In this document: in pieces, positions 19,457 through 29,985 of the stretch
Numbering within the stretch: the stretch's first letter is position 1
Layout of the letters: each line of letters begins with the position of its first letter
Assembly: GCA_963764825.1 (NCBI GenBank)
Contig: CAVXUA010000016.1
Coordinates: 124,001-188,000 of the forward strand
DNA length: 64,000 nucleotides
Direction: 5' to 3'
From: JAZGGS01 sp963764825
Lineage (GTDB): Bacteria; Bacteroidota; Ignavibacteria; Ignavibacteriales; Ignavibacteriaceae
Notes under the pieces: generated by a model
The model's database searches: none
The model's input: only the letters and a program-made list of their open reading frames with translations
What the model was told of the DNA's origin: nothing
Position numbers and translations under genes: made by a program

Positions 19457-21653
19457 ATGAAAAGAAGATTTCTTTTTCATACCTTTTTCTGGTGTTTACT
19501 GTTGGGATTAGCTTTTACAACAGTTGCACAAGAGCATTCTTTAGGCATTGCTCCAGCCCAACTGGAACAGAAACATGATAAGGCTGTTAAAATAGATGAA
19601 GTCCCTCTTAATCTACAAACAGCTGCTTATGGAACTAATGCAAGTGCCAATAATACACTAACTGAATTTGATCTTCCTGGCGGAACAATTGTTGGTCCAA
19701 TAGGTTCAGGAGACCCGGCTTTAGTGCAGGGTGCTGATTTTGGACCTGGAGGTGTATACTACGGAACTCAAAATAATACTGATTTAATCAGTATTGATAT
19801 TGTTACAGGTGCATTTTCTTTTGTTGCCACTATTACCGGTATAACTGGTGGGCAGACTTATTACTGGAGTAGGTTACGATGAAACTAATAATATCATGTA
19901 CCTGGGTACAACCAATATTACCTCATCAGAACTTTATACTTTAGACGTATTTACTGGTGCAGCTACACTTGTAGGGGTTATTGGGCAATCAGGATTGATT
20001 ACTATTGCTGTTGATTGTGCTGGTAATATTTTCTCAGCTGATTTAGTAACAGATGATCTGTGGAGTATTGATCCCGTAACTGGTGTGGGTACTTCTATTG
20101 GCCCACTGCTTATTGATATTAACTTCTGCCAGGATGCGGATTTTGATCCGGCTACCGGTGTAATGTGGTTTGCAGCATATTCTGCAACGGGACTATTAGG
20201 AACTGTTGACCTTGCTTCAGGTAATTTTACAACTGTTACTACAATAACCGATGAGTTTTGTTCATTTGCTGTTTCGGGATCATGTGGTCCACCATGCCCA
20301 GTTGGCGCACCATCTAATCCAAGTCCACCGACAGGTACTATTGACGTTCCAATAAATGGAAACACTGCTACTTGGGACAATGGCACTGGTACAACCGCTG
20401 TAGAACTTTACTTTGGTGAAGTAGGTAGCATGGTTCAGGTTTATGATGGAACTCCAATCACTTCATTCTCACTGGCTCCGGTTGAACCTTTAGATTACAG
20501 TACTACCTACGGCTGGAGAGTAGTTTGTAAAAACGATACTTGCGGAACCTCAGGCCCAACCTGGACATTTACAACAATGGATGATCCGAATATAGTCTGT
20601 CTATTTACTGATGAATTTCCAAGCGATATTTCACAATGGACAATAGTTGGTCCTTTGGGATTGACCAACTGGTCATGGCAGTCATCCAATAGTGCTGCCG
20701 GCGCTAGCTGCAGGCGAATTGCAATTCTCCTGGACCCCATCATTTGTTGGTGACTCTTACATTATGTCTCCTGTAATACCAAGTGCCGGTCTAAAGTCTT
20801 TCCGTTAGTTTCGAACCATTTCGTTGACTATTTTGGTGCCGGGTTGATCAGTTGGATGCTGCTTATACAGCTGACGGCTGGTGCTACCTGGACAACTATT
20901 TGGGCATGTTGTTGATCCTCCTGGAAATGTTGGACCTAGAGCATGTTGAACTGGTACCTGTAGCAGGAGATGCTAACTTCCAGCTTGGATTCTTCTATTC
21001 GGGTGATTCCTTCCAAATTGACTTCTGGTATGTTGATGATGTTAATGGTATGTTACATAGTACCTGTTGAGTTGGAAGCATTCATTTACAGCTGCTGTTA
21101 ATGAAAATGATGTTACATTAAATTGGGCAACAGCTTCAGAAGCTAAACAATTCCGGGATTTGAAATCACAGCAAGAATAGCGGAAATGATTATGAAATGG
21201 TTTGGATTGTATTGATGGTCATGGAACAAGCTACTACAACCTCAACGTAATACTTCATACTTACACGATGTCAGTAGACGCCAGGTTGGAACTTATTCCT
21301 ACAGGTTAAAGCAAGTAGATCTTGATGGTACATTTGAGTATTCAGATGCTATTGAAGTTGATGTTACAATACCTGATGTATTTGCTTTAGAGCAGAACTA
21401 TCCAAACCCATTCAACCCAAGTACAAGAATAGACTTCAGCATAGCTGTGGATTCTAAAGTTAGCTTGAAGGTATTTGATATACTTGGACAGGAAGTTGCA
21501 AATTTAGTAAATACTAATCTTGTAGCAGGATCACACAATGTAGATTTTAATGCTTCACTACTAAATAGTGGTGTTTATTTCTACAGAATTGAAGCTACAG
21601 GAATAGACGGAACTAACTTTACAAACGTTAAGAAGATGATTCTTACCAAGTAA
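19457..21653 (+). CDS. T9SS-exported protein with propeller-like and adhesin-like regions (frameshifted)
   Basis: Strong ribosome site AGGAGGT before ATG 19457 and a signal peptide MKRRFLFHTFFWCLLLGLAFTTVAQ. Residues about 50-280 show repeats of the kind LYTLDVFTGAATLVGVIG and DLWSIDPVTGVGTSIG, resembling a propeller-like fold. A fibronectin-like linker follows (PSNPSPPTGTIDVPINGNT...TYGWRVVCKND). Next is a jelly-roll-like segment (NWSWQSSNSAAGA, GDSYIMSPVIPSAG). The C-terminus has VFALEQNYPNPFNPST and a KVSLKVFDILGQEVANLV sorting domain, which directs type IX secretion. Frames break near 19865, 20710 and repeatedly in 20.8-21.4 kb. Surface or secreted; function unknown. Confidence 0.8.
21324..21653 (+). 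repeat. Near-identical T9SS tail, copy 1
   Basis: The last 330 bases of the first exported protein gene are close to those of the second (23398-23729): long stretches such as GAGCAGAACTATCCAAACCC and TTGATATACTTGGACAGGAA are shared, and both finish with the same ACGTTAAGAAGATGATTCTT ending. They encode the type IX sorting domain. This is recent duplication or gene conversion rather than a mobile element. Confidence 0.8.
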
Positions 21654-21675
21654 GTTTAGTTAACCACCGCTTTAT

Positions 21676-21714
21676 AAAGCACCGGTTTTGAAATATGAGC
21701 CGGTGCTTTTTTTT
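21676..21714 (+). terminator. Rho-independent terminator
   Basis: A ten-base perfect stem AAAGCACCGG / CCGGTGCTTT with a 14-base loop is followed by an unbroken T tract. It lies 23 bases after the stop of the first T9SS gene and marks the end of that transcript. Confidence 0.9.
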
Positions 21715-22010
21715 ACAAAAAAATAATAGAAGAAGTAATAAATATTGTTTGAGAGAATGAATCCTATTATTTTTCGTTTCAATTCAGGGTATTGCAGAAT
21801 ATTGTAACAGATAAGGGATTTTTTTGAAACAAAATTTTTAAAATCCAAAACTATATTCTCGCAAATACTTGCATTATTTCTAATTTTTATTTATTCTACA
21901 GTTCAAATGTGAGGCATTTAGGTTTACATATCTTTTTGTATAGAAGATTTAATTTAAATTCTTAACTAACTAACTAACACAATTCACTAATTAAAAACGG
22001 AGGTCGTTTT
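21715..22010. other. Non-coding interval between the two T9SS genes
   Basis: About 300 AT-rich bases with no coding signal that I can find. Near the end there is a short tandem TAAC run (about 21964-21979) and then the ribosome site GGAGGT for the next gene. The promoter of the second exported protein should lie here, but I cannot place it with confidence. Confidence 0.5.
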
Positions 22011-23729
22011 ATGAAGAGAGTAATCACAGTCTCTTTATGTTTATTTGCTGTAATGGCATTTTCACTTACCAGTTTTGCACAGGAACTTGGAGAGTACAAG
22101 TGCTGGTACCGCTAACAATGGAGCTATTGAAAATTCTGCTGCAGTCCTTTTTGTTGATCAGACAGGAAATCCTGGCACTAATGGATCACCTTCTACAGTA
22201 TTCCCTGATTTCTTAGGGCTGCTGGACGAATCTGCTGATGATTTTACTGTTCCTGCTGGTAAAGTATGGACAGTTGATACTTTTTATATAGTAGGAACAT
22301 ATACTGTTCCTGGTGTTTTATGTGCCTTTAGATGTAAATATTTATTTGGATGATGGTCCTGGTGGTATGCCTGGTACAGTATTTTATAGTGATCTTGTAC
22401 TCTGACTGTCAGGTCCTGGTCCTATATTTACTGTTGCTTTATCTACTCCAATGGTTCTTCCTGAAGGACATCATTGGTTTAACTTATGGTTAATATGCCA
22501 TTCGCCCCTGAAGGTCAGTTCTTCTGGTCTAACTCAATGTGATGATTGATTCATTCCGAGTTATTAACAGAGATGGTACTGATTTCTTTGCAACCGGTGC
22601 ATTCTTTAACTTGGGCAACTGCAGAAGGCAGCGCAATTGGCGGTGGCATAAAACCAGTTTTGCAATATGCTCTCTAGGGCTCTGTAGGTTCAGCAGGCGG
22701 CAGTTGTGGTTTATTAGAAGATGGGTTTGATACTGATATTGCAGCTTGGACAGAAGTTGGTCCTTTTGGGAATTGGCAACTGGTCATGGCAATCAACCAA
22801 TAATGCTGCTGGTGCTGCAGCGGGAGAAATAAGATTCTCCTGGTCACCAGCATTTACCGGTGATTCATATATTATGTCTCCTGTATTACCAAGTGGTGGT
22901 TGCTTATTACTACTATAAGTTTCCAACATTTCGTTGATTATTTTGGCGCAGGCTTAACAGTTGGTGCGCTAATACAATTGACGGTGGCGCTACCTGGACA
23001 ACTATATGGTCAGTTGTTGATCCTCCTGGAAATGTTGGTCCGGAACTTGTTACTGTCCCATGTACCGGCGATGATAATTTCCAGTTTGGATTCTTCTCTT
23101 GGGTAACTCATTCCAAATTGATTTCTGGTATATTGATGATGTTTGTGTTGACGGTATAGTCCCAGTTGAATTAACTTCATTTATAGCTTCTGTTAATGAA
23201 AACAATGTAACCTTTAACTGGACAACAGCTACAGAAACCAACAACCAGGGATTTGAGATAGAAAGAAATTCAGGTAATGGTTTCCAGAATATTGGCTATG
23301 TTGCTGGATTTGGAACTTCTTCTGAACACACAGCTATTCATTTACAGATGCTTCAGTTAACGAAGGAACCTATTCATACAGATTAAAACAAGTAGATTTT
23401 GATGGTACATTTGAATATTCTGATACTATTGAAGTTGATGTTACTGTTCCTGATGTATTTGCATTAGAGCAGAACTATCCAAACCCATTCAATCCAAGTA
23501 CAAAGATAAACTTCAGCTTAGCAGTAGATTCTAAAGTTAGCTTGAAGATATTTGATATACTTGGACAGGAAGTTGCAACATTGATTAGTACTGATCTTGT
23601 AGCAGGATCACACAATGTGGATTTTAATGCTGCAAGTTAAATAGTGGTGTTTACTTCTACAGAATAGAAGCTACAGGAATAGACGGAACTAACTTTACAA
23701 ACGTTAAGAAGATGATTCTTACCAAGTAA
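22011..23729 (+). CDS. T9SS-exported protein, paralogue of the preceding one (frameshifted)
   Basis: ATG 22011 follows a GGAGGT site; signal peptide MKRVITVSLCLFAVMAFSLTSFAQ. The N-terminal part (SAGTANNGAIENSAAVLF, DESADDFTVPAGKVWTVDTFYI) is unlike the first paralogue, but from about 22720 on it matches: NWSWQSTNNAAGAAAGEIRFSW, GDSYIMSPVLPSGG, FVDYFGAGLTVG. It then has PVELTSFIASVNENNVTFNWTTATETNNQGFEIER, a common linker before the sorting tail VFALEQNYPNPFNPST. At least seven frameshifts. Secreted or surface-attached via T9SS; the molecular role is unknown. Confidence 0.78.
23398..23729 (+). repeat. Near-identical T9SS tail, copy 2
   Basis: Partner of 21324-21653. It differs by scattered substitutions and one missing base at about 23634 (GCTGCAAGTTAAAT against GCTTCACTACTAAAT), which breaks the reading frame of this copy just before the end. 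The pair could recombine and could also confuse assembly. Confidence 0.8.
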
Positions 23730-23749
23730 AATTATTGTTCCTTAAATTG

Positions 23750-23782
23750 GCCCGAAACTGGAGACTGTTTCGGGCTTTTTTA
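23750..23782 (+). terminator. Rho-independent terminator
   Basis: A nine-base perfect stem GCCCGAAAC / GTTTCGGGC with an eight-base loop is followed by TTTTTTATTT. It sits 20 bases past the second T9SS gene. Confidence 0.9.
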
Positions 23783-23870
23783 TTTACCAATTAAATTCAT
23801 TGATAAATCCATCCATTGCTAGTTCAATTCATATTTCATAATTTGCTTCACTTATTTTCAACAAAACGGA

Positions 23871-24383
23871 ATGGTAATGAAATCAGCACTATCTTTAATA
23901 CTAATTGCATTTGTATTTTTAAGCTGCAGCAGTAAAAAATCGGATGAAGAATTATTTAACGAAGCAAAGACGAATACTGAGGAAGGAAAAATACCTGAAG
24001 CAGTAGTTTCGTATGAGCAGCTATTAAAAGAATACCCGGATAGCAAAACTGCCCCGGAAGCACTCACAAATCTTGCTTCAATTTACCAGAATAAACTGGT
24101 TAAAAACATTTCCGAAACTGAATCATTGCAAGAAGCCGCAAAGTTATTCAGACAAATTTATGATGATTACCCTGAAAGTGAATTTGCACCAATGGGTTTG
24201 TTCATGGCTGGTTTTGTTTTGGCAAATGAATTAAATATGTATAATGAAGCTACAGAAACCTACAATCTTTTTATGGAAACTTTTCCTGAACATGAACTTG
24301 CAGCTTCGGCAAAGGAAGAACTTGATAACATGGGCTTAACCCCTGAAGAGATTCTCCAGAAAAATATTGCAAAAGAAGAATAA
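23871..24383 (+). CDS. Tetratricopeptide-repeat lipoprotein
   Basis: Intact, 170 residues (ATG 23871, or 23877). The lipoprotein signal MKSALSLILIAFVFLSCSS has a clear lipobox, so the mature protein should be anchored through Cys. The body is helical with TPR-like repeats ending in YPDSKTAPEALTNLASIYQ, YPESEFAPMGLFMAGFV and FPEHELAASAKEELDNMG, similar to BamD/YbgF-type tol-pal-region proteins. Its stop overlaps the ATG of the DUF58 gene, so the two are translationally coupled. Partner unknown. Confidence 0.8.
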   Translation: MVMKSALSLILIAFVFLSCSSKKSDEELFNEAKTNTEEGKIPEAVVSYEQLLKEYPDSKTAPEALTNLASIYQNKLVKNISETESLQEAAKLFRQIYDDYPESEFAPMGLFMAGFVLANELNMYNEATETYNLFMETFPEHELAASAKEELDNMGLTPEEILQKNIAKEE

Positions 24384-25291
24384 TGTCCCGGCTTCAGCAG
24401 GATTATAAAAATTTCCTCGAACCGGCATTCGTTTCAAAACTCAATTCATTAGAACTTAAAGCAAGATTAGTTGTAGAAGGATTTATGGTAGGGCTTCACA
24501 AAAGCCCTTACCATGGATTCAGCGTTGAATTTGCCCAGCACCGACCATACATGCAGGGCGATAATCTTAAAGATGTTGATTGGAAAGTTTACGGGAAGAC
24601 TGAAAAGTTTTTTATAAAGCAGTATGAAGAAGAAACGAACCTGCAAAGTTTTATACTGCTGGATATAAGCAACTCGATGAAATTCAATTCACCGGGTAAC
24701 ATTACTAAAATTGAATATGCTTCAACGCTTGCGGCTGCACTAAGCTATTTGATGATACATCAACAGGATGCTGCAGGATTATCTTTATATGCTGAAAATA
24801 TTGTTAAATATCTGCCTCCTAAAGCCAACCGCACTTACCTTCGTGAAATATTGAAAATTCTTGCGAATGCAAAAGCATCACAAAAAACCAACACTGCGAA
24901 TTGCTTAAATGAAATAGCTGAAAAGATCAGCCGAAGAGGGTTAGTTATTATAATCTCAGATCTCTTTGATGATATTGATTCTGTGCTGAAAGCTGTTAAA
25001 CACTTTAGTTACAAAAAGAATGAAGTAATTGTTTTCCAGGTACTCGATCCGCTTGAAAGATCATTTGCCTTTGGGAAGGATGCGATATTTAAAGACCTGG
25101 AAACTGAGGATGAGATGACTACCCAGCCATACCAATTACAGAAAGCTTACAAAGATGCAATGACTGAGTTCACTTCAAAAATAAAAACTGAATGTCTTAA
25201 TTCAAATATCGATTATAATCTTATCGAAACTTCAGATCCTTTTGATAAAGCTCTTCTAAATTATATTCAGAAAAGAGAAAAATTATATTAG
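24383..25291 (+). CDS. DUF58 (von Willebrand A-like) protein
   Basis: Intact, 302 residues. The N-terminus has FVSKLNSLELKARLVVEGFMVGLHKSPYHG and the DUF58 signature EFAQHRPYMQGDNLKDVDWKVYGKT. A vWA-like fold follows with FILLDISNSMKF, a MIDAS-like DxSxS motif, and later VIIISDLFDD. The family usually sits beside MoxR ATPases and Bat proteins; no MoxR gene is in this window, so this copy pairs only with the TPR lipoprotein upstream. It converges with the phosphohexomutase gene, the two overlapping by four bases at the 3' ends. Confidence 0.88.
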   Translation: MSRLQQDYKNFLEPAFVSKLNSLELKARLVVEGFMVGLHKSPYHGFSVEFAQHRPYMQGDNLKDVDWKVYGKTEKFFIKQYEEETNLQSFILLDISNSMKFNSPGNITKIEYASTLAAALSYLMIHQQDAAGLSLYAENIVKYLPPKANRTYLREILKILANAKASQKTNTANCLNEIAEKISRRGLVIIISDLFDDIDSVLKAVKHFSYKKNEVIVFQVLDPLERSFAFGKDAIFKDLETEDEMTTQPYQLQKAYKDAMTEFTSKIKTECLNSNIDYNLIETSDPFDKALLNYIQKREKLY

Positions 25292-26653
25292 CTATTATTA
25301 ATCAGAGATTTAATCTTTGTTAGATATTTATCAATCAATTTAACTGCAGCTTGCTTTGATTTTCCTTCAGTAATAATTCTTATAATTGGTTCAGTATTCG
25401 ATTTACGAAAATGAACCCAGTGATCTTCAAAATCAATTCTCAAACCGTCATCTGTATTAACGGATTCATTCTTAAATTCTGTTTTTAATGATTCCATTAT
25501 TTTATCTGTATCAATATCCGGGAGATCTATCTTTCTTTTTTCAATAAAGTAAGAGGGAAGGGAATTCTTCAGTTCGGAAAGAGTTCCTCCAAACTCTGTT
25601 AAATGCTGCAGGGTTAAAGCAATTCCAACAAGCGCATCTCTTCCGTAATGGAGTTCAGGATAAATTACACCACCGCTTCCTTCTCCCCCAATCACAGCGT
25701 TAACTTCCTTCATCTTTTTCAACAACGTTTGCTTCTCCAACTGCAGAGCGATGAACCGTTCCACCAAACTTAGCAGCTACATCATCTACTGCGCGGGTTG
25801 TTGAAAGATTCACTCACAACATCGCCTGGTTGCTTTGATAGAATAAATTTCACTACCTGTGTTATGGTGTTTTCCTCAACAAATGGTTCTCCTTTATCAG
25901 TTATTAAAACAAGTCGATCAACATCAGGATCAACAACAATTCCTAAATCTGCTTTTGTTTCTACAACAGCTTTCATTGTTTCGGTTAAGTTTTCAGGAAG
26001 CGGTTCCGGATTACGCGGAAAGATTCCTGTTTTTTCGCAGTTCATTTCAACAACTTCGCAGCCAAATTCTCTTAACATATCCGGGACTACATAAGCTCCC
26101 TGCGCCATTCACACAATCAGCTACCACTTTAAATTTTCTTTTAGCAATCGCATTCACATCTATAACTTTTAAATTCATCACAGCTTTAACGTGATTCTTT
26201 ATTCCCTCATTATAAGAATATTTTCTTACCAACTTTGTTCCACTTACTAAATTCAGCATTTGTTGTATTAAGTTTGTTTATCATTTCGTTATGTTCTTCA
26301 GGACTCATAAACTGTCCTGTGCTGTTCAATAATTTTAATGCATTCCATTCATTTGGATTATGACTTGCAGAAATTGCAATACCACCGTTCGCTTTTAATT
26401 CTTTTACAGTGAATTGTACCGTTGGAGTGGGGCAAATTCCTATATCAACAACATCAATTCCTTTTGCCATCAAAGTTCCTGAAACAATATTTTCAACCAT
26501 CTCGCCAGTAATTCTGGAATCTCTTCCAACTACCACTTTCCCTTTACCTATAAAGTCTGCATAAACAGTTAAATATTTTATTAACGATTGCGGATCCAAT
26601 CCATCTCCTACAATTCCCCTAATGCCGGAAATGCTAATTACCAGTGTGCCCAT
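25288..26653 (-). CDS. Phosphohexomutase (phosphoglucosamine mutase-like, frameshifted)
   Basis: Alpha-D-phosphohexomutase family. From the start at 26653: ISISGIRGIVGDGL, GKVVVGRDSRITGEM, the phosphoserine loop ISASHNPNEWNALKLL (usual TASHNP), the metal loop VDPDVDRLVLI (about 25910), the sugar-binding region with GGEGSGGVIYPELHYGRDALVG, and the phosphate-binding end HFRKSNTEPIIRIITEG. Frame changes near 26215, 26100 and 25780 split it into four. The total of about 455 residues is the family norm. GlmM, phosphoglucomutase and phosphomannomutase cannot be separated with certainty; the GGEGSGGVI sugar loop (GEQSGH in typical GlmM) suits a PMM/PGM-like enzyme. Confidence 0.82.
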
Positions 26654-26773
26654 TATATAACTCCAGCTATAAATTAAATATATTCGAATAATCGATTAAG
26701 AATTACTGTAAAGATAAATATTTATTATATGATTTATAGAGAGTATCTTTACTAAGAATAAAAATCCTCTTTT

Positions 26774-27485
26774 ATGAAAAGAAAAATAAATACGATAAAT
26801 AAACTACTTATTAGAGCACTTCGGGATTCCACCAAGAAGCAAAAAGCTCCCAGATCCGGTTGACCTTTTAATTGCAACAATTCTTTCGCAAAATACAAAT
26901 GATAAAAATTCTTACAAGGCGTTTAAGAATCTTAAAGAAAAATATATAAAATGGGAAGACGTAGCACGTCTTACTCAACCATCAATTGAAAAATTAATAA
27001 AGGTTGCAGGTTTGGGAAAGCAAAAATCAGCAGCTATTAAAAATCTCTTAAGCGGTTTATTAAAGAGCAATGGTAAGATTAGTTTGAACCATATTAAAAA
27101 ACTTGAGGATAAAGAAATCCTGGATGAGTTAACGTCTTACAAAGGAATTGGAATTAAAACTGCAAGTTGTGTTTTGCTTTTTTCCCTTGATCGAAACATT
27201 TGTCCTGTTGATACGCACGTTCATCGTACATTAAACAGGATAGGGTTGGTAAACACCTCTTCGCCGGACAAAACATTTAACAGTCTAAATGGAAATTTAC
27301 CTCCAAATACTGCTCATCAATTCCACACAAACTTAATACGATTAGGAAGAGAAATTTGCAAAGCACAAAAACCGCTTTGCTTCATCTGTCCTCTCCGAAA
27401 TAAATGTGCCTTCCCGGATAAAAATTTCGATAAGGTGACCATATCTAAAGAAAATAGTTTTATGCTGCTGGATTCGATCAAATGA
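26774..27485 (+). CDS. nth: Endonuclease III (frameshifted near N-terminus)
   Basis: Bifunctional DNA glycosylase/AP lyase for oxidised pyrimidines. Begins MKRKINTINKLLIRALR; after a frame change near 26825 it reads LPDPVDLLIATILSQNTNDKNSYKAF. The helix-hairpin-helix with catalytic Lys is LTSYKGIGIKTASCVLLF, the catalytic Asp is in CPVDTHVHRTLNRIG, and the C-terminal [4Fe-4S] cluster has CKAQKPLCFICPLRNKC (C-x6-C-x2-C-x5-C). About 237 residues. Divergent from the phosphohexomutase with a 120-base gap. Confidence 0.9.
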
Positions 27486-27604
27486 GAGAAATTTCAATTG
27501 GTTTTTAAATCCCCAAAAACTTCTTATCTTTACACAGTTAGAATGTAATTGTGGTTTTCACCTCCAAACATTAAAACTTATTTTATTTATTTAAGGAGAA
27601 TTTA

Positions 27605-28717
27605 ATGTCAGATAAATTGGGACTACTTGGATACGACTATGCTGAATTTTATGTAGGTTCTGCAAAAATGTGGGCTTACTGGCATGCAAAAGCTTTAGGA
27701 TTGAATATTGTAGGATATCTTGGACCTGAAACAGGTGTTAAAGGAAAAGTATCTTACTATCTCGAAAAAAATAATTTGCGATTAGTAATTACTTCTGCAA
27801 TAAATCCAAGCCGCTATGAAATTTCATCTTTTGTTGAAAAACACGGTGACGGAGTAAAACGCTGGTCGTTAAAAGTAAAGGATGTAAAGATTGCTTATGA
27901 AGGTGCTGTTGAAAATGGTGCTATACCTTCGCGAAGTCTTGAAAAATTTGAAGATGAGAACGGTTACATTGAAGAAGCTGCAATAAAACTTTATGATGAT
28001 GCTGAAATAGTTTTTATCAACAGGGAAAACTACAACGGCATATTTAAACCCGGTTTCGGCAAACCGATTCAGCAAATAGAAATTAAAGCTGAAGAAACCG
28101 GTCTGCAGGCAATAGACCATATCGTAGGAAATGTACGCACAAATGAAATGAACTTGTGGGCAAATTATCTTAATAAAAGTTTAAACTTTGAAACTTTTAT
28201 AGATTTCGGTCCTGGTGATATTTCCACTCAATATTCTGCTCTTCTTTCTAAAGTTGTTAGATCAACCGATGGACCTGCAGTTAAAAATCCAATTAATGAA
28301 CCTTATGATGGACTAAAAAAATCTCAGATTGAAGAATACATTGATGAGTATCTTGGTTCGGGAATTCAGCACATTGCTTTAATTACAAAAGATATTATTA
28401 AAACAATTTCAGCCTTGCGCGCCAACGGTGTTGAATTTCTAACAGTGCCCGATACTTATTTTGATATGTTAAAAGAAAAAGGAATGAAGGTTACCGAAGA
28501 TATCGATGAACTTAGAAAATACGGCATCTTGTGCGACCTGGAAGGAGAAGGTTACCTGCTGCAGCTATTTACTAAACCTATTGGCGACAGACCAACTTTC
28601 TTTTATGAAATTATTCAAAGAAGAAAGGGTGCGCAGGGATTTGGACAGGGGAATTTTCAAGCCCTTTTTGAATCGATTGAAAGAGACCAGGCATCAAGAG
28701 GATCGTTAGACAAATAG
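27605..28717 (+). CDS. hppD: 4-hydroxyphenylpyruvate dioxygenase
   Basis: Intact, 370 residues, with a strong AAGGAG site before ATG 27605. Fe(II) dioxygenase converting 4-hydroxyphenylpyruvate to homogentisate. The first metal His is in GLQAIDHIVGNV, the second in GSGIQHIALITKDI, and the metal Glu in the C-terminal FFYEIIQRRKGAQGFGQGNFQALFESIERDQ, which also forms the active-site lid helix. It opens the tyrosine catabolic operon; hmgA follows after 52 bases. Confidence 0.96.
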   Translation: MSDKLGLLGYDYAEFYVGSAKMWAYWHAKALGLNIVGYLGPETGVKGKVSYYLEKNNLRLVITSAINPSRYEISSFVEKHGDGVKRWSLKVKDVKIAYEGAVENGAIPSRSLEKFEDENGYIEEAAIKLYDDAEIVFINRENYNGIFKPGFGKPIQQIEIKAEETGLQAIDHIVGNVRTNEMNLWANYLNKSLNFETFIDFGPGDISTQYSALLSKVVRSTDGPAVKNPINEPYDGLKKSQIEEYIDEYLGSGIQHIALITKDIIKTISALRANGVEFLTVPDTYFDMLKEKGMKVTEDIDELRKYGILCDLEGEGYLLQLFTKPIGDRPTFFYEIIQRRKGAQGFGQGNFQALFESIERDQASRGSLDK

Positions 28718-28769
28718 TTTTTATTTATGTGTTTTGTTATCATTAATTCGAGATTGATGGAGGTTATAT

Positions 28770-29934
28770 ATGCCATTTTATGTTAAGCTTGGTAAAGTTC
28801 CACCAAAGCGGCATACAACATTTTATAAAGAAGATGGCAAATCTTTGTACAGGGAAGAATTGTTTAGTACAAAAGGATTCTCAGGAATTTATTCCAACAA
28901 GTATCATATTTATATGCCTACAAAGGTTAAGAAGATTGGGGAAGTAGCTCCAGATAAATCGAATGGGTGGGATGATGCTCCATTACAATATTATCATTTT
29001 TTTACTGATAAGAAAAAAAGCGAGGGTGATTTTTTTAATTCCCGCAATGAATTTTTAAAAAATGATAACTGTGTACTTTCAACGGCTCATCCTACAAAAG
29101 ATGCTGATTTTTTCTACCGAAACAGTTACGCACATGAGCTTTTATTTGTTCATTATGGGAGCGGGGAATTTCTTATCAGAATATGGTAAACTTCCTTTTA
29201 AACAATGGGATTACATCATTGTACCAAAAGGAACAACGTATCAATTAAAGTTTGATAGTTATGAAAATGCAAAATTGTTTATCGTGGAATCATCAACACC
29301 ATTTGATATCCCGCGCCATTTCAGGAATGAATACGGGCAGCTTACAGAAGATGCTCCTTATTACGAAAGAGATTTCAAAGTTCCGCAATATGTGGAACCT
29401 TTTGATGAAAAGGGTGAGTTTGATCTTTTATTAAAAGTTAATAAAAGGTTATTCAAGTTTACAGTGCCTCATCATCCTTTTGATGTTGTTGGTTGGGATG
29501 GCTTTCTTTATCCATATATCTTTAATATTAAAGACTACTCACCAAAAGTAGCACAGATACATTTACCGCCGCCGTCTCACCTGCTCTTTAATACTCAGCA
29601 TTTTGTTGTTTGCAATTTTGTCCCGCGTTTGTTCGATTTTCATCCGCATTCAATTCCTGCTCCATACTATCATTCTAATGTTGATAGCGATGAAGTGCTT
29701 TATTATGTTCATGGCGATTTTATGTCGCGTAAAGGAATTAAGGAAGGTTCTATAACTTTGCATCCTATGGGAATTCCTCACGGACCGCAGCCTGGTAAGA
29801 CCGAAGAATCAATCGGGAAAAAAGAAACTCAGGAATATGCTGTTATGGTTGATACATTCCAACCACTAAAAGTAACAATGAATGTTAAAAAAACGATGGT
29901 TGAAGATTATAGCCAATCCTGGCTTGAAGAGTAA
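28770..29934 (+). CDS. hmgA: Homogentisate 1,2-dioxygenase (one frameshift)
   Basis: Ring-cleaving Fe(II) cupin enzyme that makes maleylacetoacetate. The N-terminal half (28770-29189) has MPFYVKLGKVPPKRHTTFYK and SYAHELLFVHYGSGEF. The frame then shifts near 29175, and the second half gives LSEYGKLPFKQWDYIIVPKGTTY, HHPFDVVGWDGFLYPYIFNI and the metal-binding PYYHSNVDSDEVLYYVHGDF followed by SITLHPMGIPHGPQPG. About 388 residues repaired, matching the shorter bacterial HGDs. Second gene of the operon. Confidence 0.93.
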
Positions 29935-29985
29935 ATTAGTTTTATATATAATCACTTAAAATTAAAAGCTTGTAAGGATTAAACA

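Noticed and set aside
19934..20386. 150-codon minus-strand ORF in the first T9SS gene
   Set aside because: Repeats on the sense strand are strong; the antisense reading has no recognisable features.
21964..21979. TAAC tandem run as an attachment site
   Set aside because: Four short repeats in AT-rich DNA with no partner site or integrase.
27498..27532. TTG and TATCTTTA as a Bacteroidota-type promoter for hppD
   Set aside because: The spacing of about 24 bases is too long for the usual -33/-7 arrangement; evidence is too thin.
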